Positions 7,041 to 15,796 are shown, numbered from the stretch's first letter. The stretch is DNA of 64,000 nt from Bradyrhizobium sp. CIAT3101 (GCF_029714945.1 NZ_CP121634.1:8949001-9013000), one strand, 5' to 3'. The notes: generated from the sequence alone by a model not told the origin. Program-made: numbers and translations.

Positions 7041-8081
7041 ATGGAAGCCGTGACCAAGACGCCGGAACGCGAGGCGTTCTACAAGAAGATCGACGGCGAA
7101 AATCTCACCGCGCTGTGGACGGTGATGAGCGATCTGATCACGCCGGAGCCGAAGAGCGCCTGCCGGCCGCATCTCTGGAAATTCGACATCATCCGCGACT
7201 ACATGACCGAAGCCGGCAAGCTCATCACCGCCAAGGAAGCCGAGCGGCGCGTGCTGGTGCTGGAGAACCCTGGCCTGCGCGGCCAGTCCAAGATCACGAC
7301 ATCGCTCTATGCCGGCGTGCAGATGGTGGCGCCCGGCGACGTCGCGCCCGCGCACCGGCACAGCCAGTCGGCGCTGCGCTTCGTGCTCGAAGGCAAGGGT
7401 GCCCACACCGCCGTCGACGGTGAGCGCACCGCGATGGAGCCCGGCGACTTCATCATCACGCCGTCGATGACCTGGCACGATCATTCCAACGAGACCGATG
7501 AGCCGATGTTCTGGCTCGACGGCCTCGATATTCCCTTGGTGCAGTTCTTCGACTGCTCCTTCGCGGAAGGCTCCAAGGAAGACCAGCAGAAGATCACAAG
7601 GCCTGCCGGCGACAGCTTTGCCCGCTACGGCCACAATCTGCTACCGGTCGATGTGAAGCGGTCATCGAAGACCTCGCCGATCTTCAGCTATCCCTATGCC
7701 TACACCCGCGAGGCGCTGGAGAAGGCCAGGACGAGCCAGGAATGGGACGCCTGCCACGGGCTGAAGCTTAAATTCAGCAACCCCGAGACCGGTGATTTCG
7801 CGATGCCGACCATCGGCACGTTCATCCAGCTGCTGCCCAAGGGCTTCAAGACCGCACGCTACCGCGCGACCGATGCGACGGTGTTCTGTCCGATCGAAGG
7901 CCGGGGCCGCAGCCGCATCGGCGATGCCGTTTTCGAATGGGGCCCACGCGATCTGTTCGTGGTGCCGAGCTGGCAATGGGTGACGCACGAAGCGGATGCG
8001 GATGCCGTGCTGTTCAGCTTCTCGGACCGCCCGGTGCAGCAGAAGCTGGATCTGTTCCGGGAAGATCGTGGCAACGCGTAA
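7041..8081 (+). CDS. Gentisate 1,2-dioxygenase family (bicupin ring-cleavage dioxygenase)
   Basis: A 346-residue cytosolic protein with two cupin domains. The first contains APAHRHSQSALRFVLEG, then GDFIITPSMTWHDHSN, giving the histidines that bind Fe(II). The second, around residues 240-330, is degenerate, as is normal for the family. Gentisate dioxygenase cleaves gentisate to maleylpyruvate. Length and motifs fit gentisate 1,2-dioxygenases; 5-nitrosalicylate or 1-hydroxy-2-naphthoate dioxygenases are related alternatives. GGGAG at 7029-7033 precedes the ATG. The gene is divergent from the isomerase that would take its product, with the shared operator between. Confidence 0.88.
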   Translation: MEAVTKTPEREAFYKKIDGENLTALWTVMSDLITPEPKSACRPHLWKFDIIRDYMTEAGKLITAKEAERRVLVLENPGLRGQSKITTSLYAGVQMVAPGDVAPAHRHSQSALRFVLEGKGAHTAVDGERTAMEPGDFIITPSMTWHDHSNETDEPMFWLDGLDIPLVQFFDCSFAEGSKEDQQKITRPAGDSFARYGHNLLPVDVKRSSKTSPIFSYPYAYTREALEKARTSQEWDACHGLKLKFSNPETGDFAMPTIGTFIQLLPKGFKTARYRATDATVFCPIEGRGRSRIGDAVFEWGPRDLFVVPSWQWVTHEADADAVLFSFSDRPVQQKLDLFREDRGNA

Positions 8082-8107
8082 GACAGACTGTTCGCCACAT
8101 CTTCGGT

Positions 8108-8240
8108 GTCGTCCCGGCGAAAGCCGGGACCCATAACCCAGTGCGCAGTTTGGCGAAGGCTCGTAGTTATCTTCGCGGTACGAAGATCGTCATTCCTCGA
8201 TAGATCACGCGGTATGGGTCCCGGCTTTCGCCGGGACGAC
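8108..8240. repeat. Palindromic intergenic element, TCGTCCCGG family, copy 2
   Basis: Begins TGTCGTCCCGGCGAAAGCCG at 8108 and ends CCGGCTTTCGCCGGGACGAC at 8240, a perfect 20-base inverted arm, with ACCCATA/TATGGGT inside. The centre is TTTGGCGAAGGCTCGTAGTT. It lies between the convergent dioxygenase and ABC permease genes and could also act as a bidirectional terminator. Confidence 0.88.
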
Positions 8241-8245
8241 GTCAA

Positions 8246-9067
8246 TCACCGCCAGTGCAGCAGCTTGATTTCCAGCCAGCCGATCACCTTTCCCACCACC
8301 AGCCCGAACACCGACAGGATCACCACGCCCGCGAGCAACTGATCGGTCTGCATGAGATTGCCGGCCTGGAGCACGAAGGCGCCGATGCCGTATTGCGCGC
8401 CGATCATCTCGGCGCTGACGACGAGCAGCAGCGCGACGGAGGCCGTGATGCGGAAACCGGCGAGGATCGCGGGCAGCGCGCCCGGCCAGACCACCTTGCG
8501 CACGATGGTGGCGAAGGGAACGTTGAAGCTTTGCGCCATGCGGATGAGGTTGCGCGGCACCGCATCGACGCCGCTATAGACCGAGATCGCGGTCGAGAAG
8601 AACACGCCGAGCGCAATGGTCGCGATCTTCGGCTCTTCGCCGATGCCGAGCCAGAGGATCAGAAGCGGCAGCAGCGCGATCTTCGGGATCGGGAACAGCG
8701 CCGAGATGAAGGTGATGCCGACGCTGCGCGCCAGTCGCGACAGGCCGATGGCGAAGCCGACCGCAACGCCGGCCGCCGTGCCCAGCAGCCAGCCGACACC
8801 GATGCGCAGCAGCGACGCCGAGAGATGCTGCCAGAGCGCGCCCGACAGTGCGAGCTCGTAGATTGCACGCACGATCGCCGAGGGGGCCGGCAGGAACAAC
8901 GGATTGACGAGGCCTGTGCTTCCCGCCGCCTGCCAGATGGCGATGACCAGCGCGAGCGCGATCCAGCCGCCGAAACGGCTGGAGGCCGGCACGAAGCCCG
9001 CGCCGCGAAAGCGGACGCGCCGCGTCGTATCGTCCTTGGCCGGTGTGTCGGTCGCGCGATCAAGCAT
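8246..9067 (-). CDS. ABC transporter permease, NitT/TauT (SsuC-like) type
   Basis: A 273-residue inner-membrane protein with about six hydrophobic segments (for example WIALALVIAIWQAAG, GWLLGTAAGVAVGFAIG, LAGVVILSVFGLVVG). The cytoplasmic coupling region with WPGALPAILAGFRITASVALL is typical of SsuC/TauC/NrtB permeases. The ATG at 9067 lies inside the end of the ATPase gene (8-bp overlap), so the pair is coupled. With the ATPase and the binding protein it makes a complete importer for a small organic anion. Its place next to the gentisate genes makes an aromatic acid plausible, but taurine, sulfonate or nitrate-like solutes are possible. Confidence 0.9.
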   Translation of the reverse strand: MLDRATDTPAKDDTTRRVRFRGAGFVPASSRFGGWIALALVIAIWQAAGSTGLVNPLFLPAPSAIVRAIYELALSGALWQHLSASLLRIGVGWLLGTAAGVAVGFAIGLSRLARSVGITFISALFPIPKIALLPLLILWLGIGEEPKIATIALGVFFSTAISVYSGVDAVPRNLIRMAQSFNVPFATIVRKVVWPGALPAILAGFRITASVALLLVVSAEMIGAQYGIGAFVLQAGNLMQTDQLLAGVVILSVFGLVVGKVIGWLEIKLLHWR

Positions 9068-9833
9068 GCTGGACCTCACGCTCGGCATCGATCGCCTCGT
9101 TGCGGATCAGCGACCAGATCTGGTTCTGCAGTGCGAGCAGCTTTTCGCGTGCCGCCGCTTCGCCGCGCTCGGCGCGCGTCATCGGCACCGTCACGACCTC
9201 GCGGATGCGGCCGGGCCGCCGCGACAGCACCACGATGCGGTCGGCCAGCCGCGCTGCCTCTTCGAGATTATGCGTGACATAGACCGCGCCCATGCCGCCA
9301 TCGGCGAGCAGGCGGACGAAGTCCTCCATCAGCAGTTCGCGCGTCTGCGAATCCAGCGCCGACAGCGGCTCGTCCATCAGCAGGATCGCAGGCTTCACTG
9401 CGAGCGCGCGCGAAATGCCGACGCGCTGGCGCATGCCGCCGGAAAGCTGCTTTGGATAGGTTTTGCGGAAATCGGTCAGGCCAGTGCGGCGCAAGGCATC
9501 GTCGACCAATGCGCGGCGCTGCACGGCCGAGAGCTGGGTGTGCAGCAGCGGAAATTCGACATTCTCTTCCACCGTGGCCCAGGGCAGCAATGCAAAATCC
9601 TGGAACACGAAGGTCAGCGGATTGAGGCTGTCCGCCGGCGGTGCACCACGGAGTTCGGGTGCACCTGAGGTCGGCTGCAGCAAGCCGCCCAGGATCGACA
9701 GCAACGTGCTCTTGCCGCAGCCGGAAGGACCCACGATCGCCACCACCTCGCCCGCGCTCACCGTAAAGGAGATATCATCGAGCACGGCGAGATCGCCGAA
9801 GCGATGGCTGATGTGGTTGGCGATCAGGTCCAT
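9060..9833 (-). CDS. ABC transporter ATP-binding protein, NitT/TauT (SsuB-like) type
   Basis: A 257-residue ATPase. Walker A GPSGCGKST is at 35-43, the signature LSGGMRQ at 130-136, Walker B LLMDEP at 151-156 and the switch histidine in VYVTHNLEEA. Family and length match SsuB/TauB. It is transcribed before the permease and overlaps it by 8 bp. The binding-protein gene lies upstream on the same strand but is separated by a 277-bp gap with a palindromic element, so the two parts may be expressed at different levels. Confidence 0.92.
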   Translation of the reverse strand: MDLIANHISHRFGDLAVLDDISFTVSAGEVVAIVGPSGCGKSTLLSILGGLLQPTSGAPELRGAPPADSLNPLTFVFQDFALLPWATVEENVEFPLLHTQLSAVQRRALVDDALRRTGLTDFRKTYPKQLSGGMRQRVGISRALAVKPAILLMDEPLSALDSQTRELLMEDFVRLLADGGMGAVYVTHNLEEAARLADRIVVLSRRPGRIREVVTVPMTRAERGEAAAREKLLALQNQIWSLIRNEAIDAEREVQHA

Positions 9834-9852
9834 TGGATGCGCCCACTCTCTT

Positions 9853-10074
9853 CACCCTCCCCTGGAGGGGGAGGGTCGGTTTGCATGCAGCGAAGCGAAA
9901 TGCAAACCGGGGTGGGGTGACGGTCTATCCGCGATGATGCTGACAAAGCCTGCTCTCGAATTTTCCGCGAGCGAATGATGGACAGACCACCGCCGTGGCT
10001 CACCCCACCCCGCTCGCCCCGGACGATGCTGCGCATCGCCGGCGCGATCGACCCTCCCCCTCCAGGGGAGGGTG
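9853..10074. repeat. 222-bp palindromic element with perfect 26-bp terminal inverted repeats
   Basis: The left end at 9853-9878 (starting CACCCTCCCCTGGAGGGG) is the exact reverse complement of 10049-10074. Inside, CCGGGGTGGGGTGA near 9908-9921 pairs with TCACCCCACCCCG near 10000-10013. The element fills the gap between the binding-protein and ATPase genes of one ABC operon. No open reading frame with coding features is in it. It resembles a miniature or REP-like intergenic palindrome rather than an insertion sequence. Confidence 0.85.
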
Positions 10075-10110
10075 GCAGATCGGCCATCGCGGCAGTCTCA
10101 AACGTCAGCA

Positions 10111-11115
10111 TCAATCCGCCTTCACATAGTCCTTGGCGATGATCGTGTCCGCATCATAGCCCTTGTCGGCAAAGCCCTGCTCCTGGAGCCATTTGATCTG
10201 GTTGTCGACGTTCTTGACGTCGAGCTTGCCGTCCGGATCGATGTAGGCGCAGTTGCCCACCACCTGCTCGACCGGCAGGTTGGTGTACTTTGCGATGATC
10301 TCCAGCAGCGGCTTGGTCTTGTCGTTGATCGGCGCGACGCCGTCCTTCATCGAAGCCAGGATCACGTCGTGATATTCGCGATCGGCTTTGGCGAGGACGC
10401 CCAGGAACTTCGTTACCAGCACCTTGTTGGTCAGCGTCTTCGGCGAGGCGAACACCGCGCCCAATTGCCAGGGCGTCTCGTCGCCGACCCAGCCCAGGAA
10501 TTTTGCGCCACCCTCGTCCATCAGCTTGCGTGCGGTGGAGATCGGCAGCAGCGCTGCGTCAACCGTCTCGCCCTTCAGCGCCGCCGCCGCATTCGAGAGC
10601 GATTGCAGCGGCACGATCTTCACGTCCGCGAGCTTGAAGCCGTATTTGTCGGCGAGCAGGCCAAGCGAATAATGGAAGCTCGATCCGACCTGGGTCATCG
10701 CGATGCGCTTGCCCGCGAGATCCTTCGGCGTCTTCAGGCCGGCCGCATAGGCGTTGTTGCTGGCGAAATAGCCGATCAGGGGATAGCCGGCCTTCTCGCG
10801 GCTCATGCCGCCGATGACCTTCAGCACGCCCTTGCCGGCGAGATTGTAGAGGCCAGCGGTGAAAGCCGTGACGCCGAAATCGACATCGCCTGAGGTGGTG
10901 GCGACCGCGATCGGCTGCGCCGCGTCGAAGAATTTCAGCTCGATGTCGAGGCCGGCCTCGCGGAAATAGCCCTTGTCCTGCGCGATGAAGACCGGCGCGG
11001 AGGACGACAGGCGCAGCACGCCGACCTTGGCCTTCAGCGCATCCTCGGCCCTGGCCGTGCCCATCGCCATCATAGCCAAAAGGCTAAGTGCCGCGACCCG
11101 CGCAATCCCGATCAT
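10111..11115 (-). CDS. ABC transporter substrate-binding protein, NitT/TauT type
   Basis: A 334-residue exported protein with a signal peptide (MIGIARVAALSLLAMMAMGT, cut after ARA). The mature part starts KVGVLRLSSSAPVFIAQDKG and includes GYFREAGLDIELKFFDAAQP, typical of SsuA/TauA/ThiY-like binding proteins (NMT1/NitT family). It would capture the solute in the periplasm for the downstream permease and ATPase. GGAGGAAGCGGG stands directly before the ATG. The ligand is not predictable. Downstream lies the 222-bp palindromic element; upstream, 35 bp away, is the FAD oxidoreductase gene on the same strand. Confidence 0.9.
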   Translation of the reverse strand: MIGIARVAALSLLAMMAMGTARAEDALKAKVGVLRLSSSAPVFIAQDKGYFREAGLDIELKFFDAAQPIAVATTSGDVDFGVTAFTAGLYNLAGKGVLKVIGGMSREKAGYPLIGYFASNNAYAAGLKTPKDLAGKRIAMTQVGSSFHYSLGLLADKYGFKLADVKIVPLQSLSNAAAALKGETVDAALLPISTARKLMDEGGAKFLGWVGDETPWQLGAVFASPKTLTNKVLVTKFLGVLAKADREYHDVILASMKDGVAPINDKTKPLLEIIAKYTNLPVEQVVGNCAYIDPDGKLDVKNVDNQIKWLQEQGFADKGYDADTIIAKDYVKAD

Positions 11116-11150
11116 CCCGCTTCCTCCAATAATTCTCTTTTTGCAGTCCG

Positions 11151-12515
11151 TTACAGGCCCTTTGGCACGGGCTGATCCCGCCCGATGAAGGCGCCCTGTT
11201 GTTTCAACGTTTCCTGCAATTTTTCAACCGGTATGTCACGGGGGATCCGGTTTCCGGAGAGCGCTAGCGCAGCGGCGGAACCGGCGGCCTCGCCCATCAC
11301 GAAACAGGCCCCGGAAACCCGCGCCGCCGACTGGCCCTCATGGGTCATCGAGGCGCAGCGGCCGGCGACTAGCAGATTGTCTACGCCCTCCGGCACCAGC
11401 ATGCGATACGGCAATTCGTTGTAGCCGCGCGATTCCGGGATCGGCGGGAAGGTGAAGATGACGTCGCCGGCAACATGGGCCTCGATCGGCCAGCCGTTGA
11501 CGCCGATGGAATCCTCGAACGAGGCGCATCCGAGCACATCCTCGCCGCTGAGCTGGTAACCGCCCCTGATGCGGCGGGTCTCGCGGATGCCGAGTTGCGG
11601 CGGCAGATCGACGATGTAGGACTTTTCAAAGCCGGGCACGGTGCGCAGGAACTCGAAGGCTGCGAGCGCCTGCTTGCGGCCCTCGATCTCGCCGCGGGTC
11701 AGATCGTCGGGCTCGATGCCATTGATGGCGTGGCCATCCTCGCGCGCCACTTGCGTGAAATTCACCCGCCATTCGATGCCGGATTTCTGCGGCCGCACGA
11801 TCGCGCTCTTGCGCGGGAATTTGTGCGTGCCGGCCGCGGTGGCCTCCTCCATCAATTGCGGGATGGTCCGCCAGGCATCGCCCGCCTTTGCGGGATCGAT
11901 GCCGTTGAGACGGAGCATCATCGACGGATACATGGGATGACCGTGTTCATCGCCAATGTCGAATGGCGCGCCGGCCCAGACCGCAAGATCGCCGTCGCCG
12001 GAGCAATCGATGAAGATCTCCGAGCGTACCGCCTGCCGGCCGGCCTTGGTCTCGACCATCAGGGCGTCGATGCGGCGGTCAGCGCCCATCACGACACCGG
12101 CACCGAGCGCATGGAAGAGAATGTGGACCTTGTGGCTCGCCAGCAATTCGTCGGCTGCGATCTTGTAGGCCGCGGTGTCGTAGGCCTGGGCAAAGACCTT
12201 GCCGAGGATCAGATGCGGCGCGTTGAGGCCGTTCAGATGGTCGATCCGCGCCAGCAGGTCGGACGCCATGCCCTGCACCAGCCTGACAGCCTCGCCGTAG
12301 ACGTTGCCGTGCAGGCCGCAGAAATTGGTGACGCCGGCCGCGGTGCCCATGCCGCCGAGGAAACCGTAGCGCTCGATCAGCAGCGTTTTGCGCCCGGCAC
12401 GTGCTGCCGACGCCGCAGCGACGATGCCGGCCGGGCCGCCGCCGAGCACGACGACTTCATACTCGCCGTAAAGCGGCACCTGGCGCGCTGGTTCTTCGAT
12501 CGTCGTGGCCCGCAT
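11151..12515 (-). CDS. FAD-dependent oxidoreductase (FAD_oxidored family)
   Basis: A 454-residue flavoprotein. The FAD motif VVLGGGPAGIVAAASAARAG is near the N-terminus, followed by ERYGFLGGMGTAAGVTNFCG; near the end LLVAGRCASMTHEGQSAARV and MGEAAGSAAALA complete the FAD site. This order fits the large family of uncharacterised FAD oxidoreductases related to thiazole synthase and fumarate-reductase-like proteins. It precedes the ABC binding protein by 35 bp on the same strand, so it is probably the first gene of the transporter operon and may act on the imported compound. The ATG at 12515 has GGGAGAAGGA upstream. A longer frame continues antisense to the LysR gene and is not coding. The substrate is unknown. 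Confidence 0.85.
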   Translation of the reverse strand: MRATTIEEPARQVPLYGEYEVVVLGGGPAGIVAAASAARAGRKTLLIERYGFLGGMGTAAGVTNFCGLHGNVYGEAVRLVQGMASDLLARIDHLNGLNAPHLILGKVFAQAYDTAAYKIAADELLASHKVHILFHALGAGVVMGADRRIDALMVETKAGRQAVRSEIFIDCSGDGDLAVWAGAPFDIGDEHGHPMYPSMMLRLNGIDPAKAGDAWRTIPQLMEEATAAGTHKFPRKSAIVRPQKSGIEWRVNFTQVAREDGHAINGIEPDDLTRGEIEGRKQALAAFEFLRTVPGFEKSYIVDLPPQLGIRETRRIRGGYQLSGEDVLGCASFEDSIGVNGWPIEAHVAGDVIFTFPPIPESRGYNELPYRMLVPEGVDNLLVAGRCASMTHEGQSAARVSGACFVMGEAAGSAAALALSGNRIPRDIPVEKLQETLKQQGAFIGRDQPVPKGL

Positions 12516-12626
12516 GGCGCGTCCTTCTCCCAAATCTCTTGCTTGGACTGGACTATGAATTAGCGCGAGGCGAGCTACAATCCACCAAAATACATGATCA
12601 GCTTTCGCAAATCGAGAAAGGTCGAC

Positions 12627-13511
12627 ATGGACATCCTCGTGAACCTCCAGGCCTTCCTTGCCACCGCGGACGCGGCCGGCTTCTCCGCCGCCGCGCGAAA
12701 ACTCAACGTGTCGACCTCGGTGGTGGCAAAACGCGTCACGCAGTTGGAGGCGCGGATCGGCACGCCGCTGTTTCACCGCTCGACCCGGCAATTGCGGCTG
12801 ACCGAGGCCGGACAGCGTTACGTCCACCGCGCCCGCGGCGTCGTCACCGACGCGACAGATCTGCTCTCGCGCATGGGCGAGAAGGGCCACGATCTGGTCG
12901 ATCACCTCCGCATTAAGGCGCCGACCTCGATGACGGTGGCGCGGCTTGCGGACGCCTTCAGCGCGTTCCAGACGCAGAACCCGAGGCTGAAGCTGGAGAT
13001 CGTGCTGATCGACCGCCCGGTCGATCCCGTCAGCGAAGGTTTTGACATCGCCATCGGCGCCTTCCCACATTCCTTCGGCGGCGTGGTCGACGAGCCGCTG
13101 GTCCCGTTGAAACGGTTGCTGTGCGCCTCGCCGGCCTATTTGAAGACGCACGGCACGCCAAAGCATCCGCGCGACCTCGTCGAGCATCGCTGCCTCAGCT
13201 TCATGCCGACCGGGCCCGAATGGATCTTCGATGGTCCACGCGGCCGCATCACCATCCAGGTCAGCCCGCTGCTCTCCTCCAACGAGGGCCATGTGCTGGC
13301 GCGCAGCGCGATCGCCGGCAACGGCATCGCGCTGATGTCGCATTATCTCGTCGCGGATGCGTTACGCGACGGCACGCTAAAACCGGTGCTGCGCGAGTTT
13401 CCGATTCCGGAATTGTGGGTGAAAGCCGCAATCCCCGAACGCCGGCGCAACGCCGCCGCGGTGCAAGCGCTGCTGACTTTGCTGAAAACGTCACTCGCGC
13501 CGTCGCTGTAA
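12627..13511 (+). CDS. LysR-family transcriptional regulator
   Basis: A 294-residue LysR protein. The HTH is at the N-terminus (FLATADAAGFSAAARKLNVS, then TSVVAKRVTQLEARIGTPLF), followed by a linker helix and a periplasmic-binding-like effector domain (DLVDHLRIKAPTSMTVARLA onward, SEGFDIAIGAFPH, GIALMSHYLVADAL). It is divergent from the FAD oxidoreductase with a 111-bp gap, the classic layout in which LysR activates the neighbour operon, here FAD oxidoreductase plus ABC importer. The ATG at 12627 is chosen since GAAAGG lies upstream; an ATG at 12594 adds only 11 residues. Confidence 0.9.
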   Translation: MDILVNLQAFLATADAAGFSAAARKLNVSTSVVAKRVTQLEARIGTPLFHRSTRQLRLTEAGQRYVHRARGVVTDATDLLSRMGEKGHDLVDHLRIKAPTSMTVARLADAFSAFQTQNPRLKLEIVLIDRPVDPVSEGFDIAIGAFPHSFGGVVDEPLVPLKRLLCASPAYLKTHGTPKHPRDLVEHRCLSFMPTGPEWIFDGPRGRITIQVSPLLSSNEGHVLARSAIAGNGIALMSHYLVADALRDGTLKPVLREFPIPELWVKAAIPERRRNAAAVQALLTLLKTSLAPSL

Positions 13512-13578
13512 GCCGCATCGCGCCGCCGTCACAACATCGCGGTTGCTCTCGCCGGGCTGACCTGAGAGAAGAGCCGCT

Positions 13579-13857
13579 ATGGATTCGATGCCTTTGAAAT
13601 TTGCTCTCGCAGCCCTTACCATCCTCGCGATCTCAGCCGCGCCCGCCGCAGCTCTCGAGCAGAACTGCCGCTTCATCCAGGCCAAGCCTGATCGTGAGAC
13701 CTGCTACAAGCGGCAGGAAGAAGAGCTCGCGGCAAAGCGCAACAAGCCTGCGCCAGCGGCAACTGACGAGAGCAAGACGATGGAATCGCTGCGGCAGATG
13801 CGGCAGGACGACGACGCCGTCTATCGCAGCATCAACAACATCTGCCGCGGCTGCTGA
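13579..13857 (+). CDS. Small exported protein, function unknown
   Basis: A 92-residue protein with a signal peptide (LKFALAALTILAISAAPAAA, cut before LEQN). The mature part has four cysteines (QNCRFIQ, ETCYKRQ, NICRGC) and a charged central part (KRQEEELAAKRNK, LRQMRQDDDAVYRSINN) likely to be helical. GAGAGAAGAG precedes the ATG. It is convergent with the enoyl-CoA hydratase, only 3 bp away. No family is recognised. Confidence 0.65.
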   Translation: MDSMPLKFALAALTILAISAAPAAALEQNCRFIQAKPDRETCYKRQEEELAAKRNKPAPAATDESKTMESLRQMRQDDDAVYRSINNICRGC

Positions 13858-13860
13858 CGC

Positions 13861-14661
13861 TCAGCCCTTCCCGCCCCACTTCGCCGCCCGCTTCTCGGCG
13901 AACGACGCCAGTCCCTCCGCTGCCTCCGCGCTCTGGCGCTTGAGCGAATGCAGTTGGACGAGCCGCGTGTAGGCCGCATCGTCCACGGCCATTCCGCCGA
14001 ACGAGCTCTCCAGCGCGAGCCGCTTGGTCTCGGCCATCGCCTCCGGACCGTTGGCGAGCAGCTGCTCCACCACCTTGCCGCCTGCGGCATCGAGATCGGC
14101 GAGCGGCACCACCTCATGGACGAGGCCGATGCGGCGGGCGTCTTCGGCGCCAAAGCGTTCGCCGGTCAGCGCGTAACGGCGGACTTGCCGTACACTAATG
14201 GCGTCGCAGAGCTGCGGGATGATGATCGCGGCGGTCAGGCCCCAGCGCACCTCGGTGATCGAGAACAGGGCGTTGTCGGCGGCGACCACGACGTCGCAGG
14301 CCGCGATCACGCCGGTACCGCCACCAAAGCAGCCGCCCTGCACCAGTGCCACGGTGGGAATCGGCAACGTGTTGAGCCGCTGCACGGCCTCGAACGTCGC
14401 CCGCGACGCCGCCTCGTTGGCCTCCGCCGATTGCGGGCGGACGCCGTTGATCCATTTGAGGTCCGCGCCCGCTTGAAAGTGCTTGCCGTTGCCCTTGAGC
14501 ACGACGACGCGCAGGTTTGGCTTCTTGCCGAGCTCGTCCATGGCCGCGAGCACGCCGGCGATCAGGGCGCCGTCATAGGCGTTGTTGACCTCGGGCCGGT
14601 TCAACGTGACGGTCGCAACCCCACGCTCATCGAGGGTCCACAGGACGGGGCTGGCAGTCAT
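13861..14661 (-). CDS. Enoyl-CoA hydratase/isomerase family protein
   Basis: A 266-residue crotonase-fold enzyme. The first oxyanion-hole segment is HFQAGADLKWI and the second GGCFGGGTGVIAACDVVVAA; the region ALFSITEVRWGLTAAIIIPQL carries a glutamate where hydratases have their catalytic acid. It most resembles the methylglutaconyl-CoA/enoyl-CoA hydratase branch. It would hydrate an unsaturated acyl-CoA in amino acid or fatty acid breakdown. GGAGG lies 8 bases before the ATG at 14661. It stands alone on its strand, divergent from the ketopantoate-reductase-like gene, and its exact substrate is uncertain. Confidence 0.88.
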   Translation of the reverse strand: MTASPVLWTLDERGVATVTLNRPEVNNAYDGALIAGVLAAMDELGKKPNLRVVVLKGNGKHFQAGADLKWINGVRPQSAEANEAASRATFEAVQRLNTLPIPTVALVQGGCFGGGTGVIAACDVVVAADNALFSITEVRWGLTAAIIIPQLCDAISVRQVRRYALTGERFGAEDARRIGLVHEVVPLADLDAAGGKVVEQLLANGPEAMAETKRLALESSFGGMAVDDAAYTRLVQLHSLKRQSAEAAEGLASFAEKRAAKWGGKG

Positions 14662-14818
14662 CGGCGATCCTCCGGTCGTTCGTTTGGCGCGCACTATGGC
14701 CGAGGCACCGCGTCCCGATCCATATCTTTCCAGCGTGGGGCGGCCGCGTCCATCGCATGGCGGCTTGTGTCATGCTGCCGCCGGGCGGCGACTTGGGATC
14801 AGGGACGGAACATCATTT

Positions 14819-15793
14819 ATGCGCATCTGCATTTTCGGCTCGGGCGCCGTCGGAAGCCATCTTGCGGTCAGGCTCGCACGCGCCGGCCACGAGGTCTCAT
14901 GCGTGATGCGCGGCGCGCATCTCGAGGCGGTGCGCGCCAACGGCCTGAAGCTGCGGGTCGGCGATTCCGAGGTCTCGGCCAAGGTGAACGCCTCCGGCGA
15001 TCCGGCCCAGCTCGGCCCGCAGGATGTGGTGATCTCGACACTGAAGGCCACGGCGCTGACCGGGCTGGTCTCCAGCCTCAAGCCGCTGCTCCAGGACGAC
15101 ACTGCCATCGTGTTCGCCCAGAACGGCATTCCCTGGTGGTACGGCATCGGCCTGCCGCCGCGGCATCCGACGCCGCCGGACATTTCCTTCCTCGATCCGG
15201 GCGGCCGCCTGCGCGCCTGCATCCCGAAGGAGCGGATCATCGGCGGCGTCATCTTCTCCTCCAACGAGGTGACCGCGCCCGGCGTGGTGCAGAACCTGAC
15301 GCCCGACCGCAATCGCCTCCTGATCGGCGAATGCGACGACCGCAATTGCGAGCGCATCACAAAGCTGCGCGGCGTCTTCAACGATGCACGGCTGGAATCG
15401 CCGCCGGTGGCCGATATCCGCGAAGCGATCTGGTCAAAGCTGCTGACCAACATGTCACTGTCGGTGCTGTGCCTGCTGACCGGCCAGACCGCGCGCGGCG
15501 TGCGCGACGATCCTGCCTTCGCCGAGGTCATCCCGCGCATGCTGACCGAGGCGAATGACATCGCCCAGCACTTCATCCCCGAGGTCAAGCGCGTGACGCG
15601 CAGCGGCCCCGCCCCGAACCACAAGCCGTCCCTGCTGCAGGATTACGAGCTCGGCCGCGCCATGGAGATCGACGTGCTGGTGAAGGCCCCCGCTGCATTC
15701 GCGCGCACCGCCGGCCTGTCGACGCCGACGCTCGATCTCATCGCCGCGCTCGCGATCCAGAAGGCGCGCGACAAGGGCCTCTATTCCGCCTGA
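14819..15793 (+). CDS. 2-dehydropantoate 2-reductase family protein (PanE/ApbA-like)
   Basis: A 324-residue NAD(P)H-dependent reductase. The Rossmann motif CIFGSGAVGSHLAVRLARAG is at the start and KATALTGLVSSLKPLL with FAQNGIPWWYG in the middle; the C-terminal helical domain contains the lysine-bearing AIWSKLLTNMSLSVL and DYELGRAMEIDVL, as in ketopantoate reductases. No pantothenate genes are nearby, and a second, different paralogue is at 34942. Many such paralogues reduce other 2-oxo acids or have unknown substrates. The ATG at 14819 is the only one giving a Rossmann start; the Shine-Dalgarno (AGGGA) is somewhat distant. Confidence 0.82.
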   Translation: MRICIFGSGAVGSHLAVRLARAGHEVSCVMRGAHLEAVRANGLKLRVGDSEVSAKVNASGDPAQLGPQDVVISTLKATALTGLVSSLKPLLQDDTAIVFAQNGIPWWYGIGLPPRHPTPPDISFLDPGGRLRACIPKERIIGGVIFSSNEVTAPGVVQNLTPDRNRLLIGECDDRNCERITKLRGVFNDARLESPPVADIREAIWSKLLTNMSLSVLCLLTGQTARGVRDDPAFAEVIPRMLTEANDIAQHFIPEVKRVTRSGPAPNHKPSLLQDYELGRAMEIDVLVKAPAAFARTAGLSTPTLDLIAALAIQKARDKGLYSA

Positions 15794-15796
15794 GCC

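Noticed and set aside
12516..13343. Upstream continuation of the FAD oxidoreductase frame over the LysR gene
   Set aside because: It is antisense to LysR coding sequence, and the ATG at 12515 has a ribosome site and the right family start.
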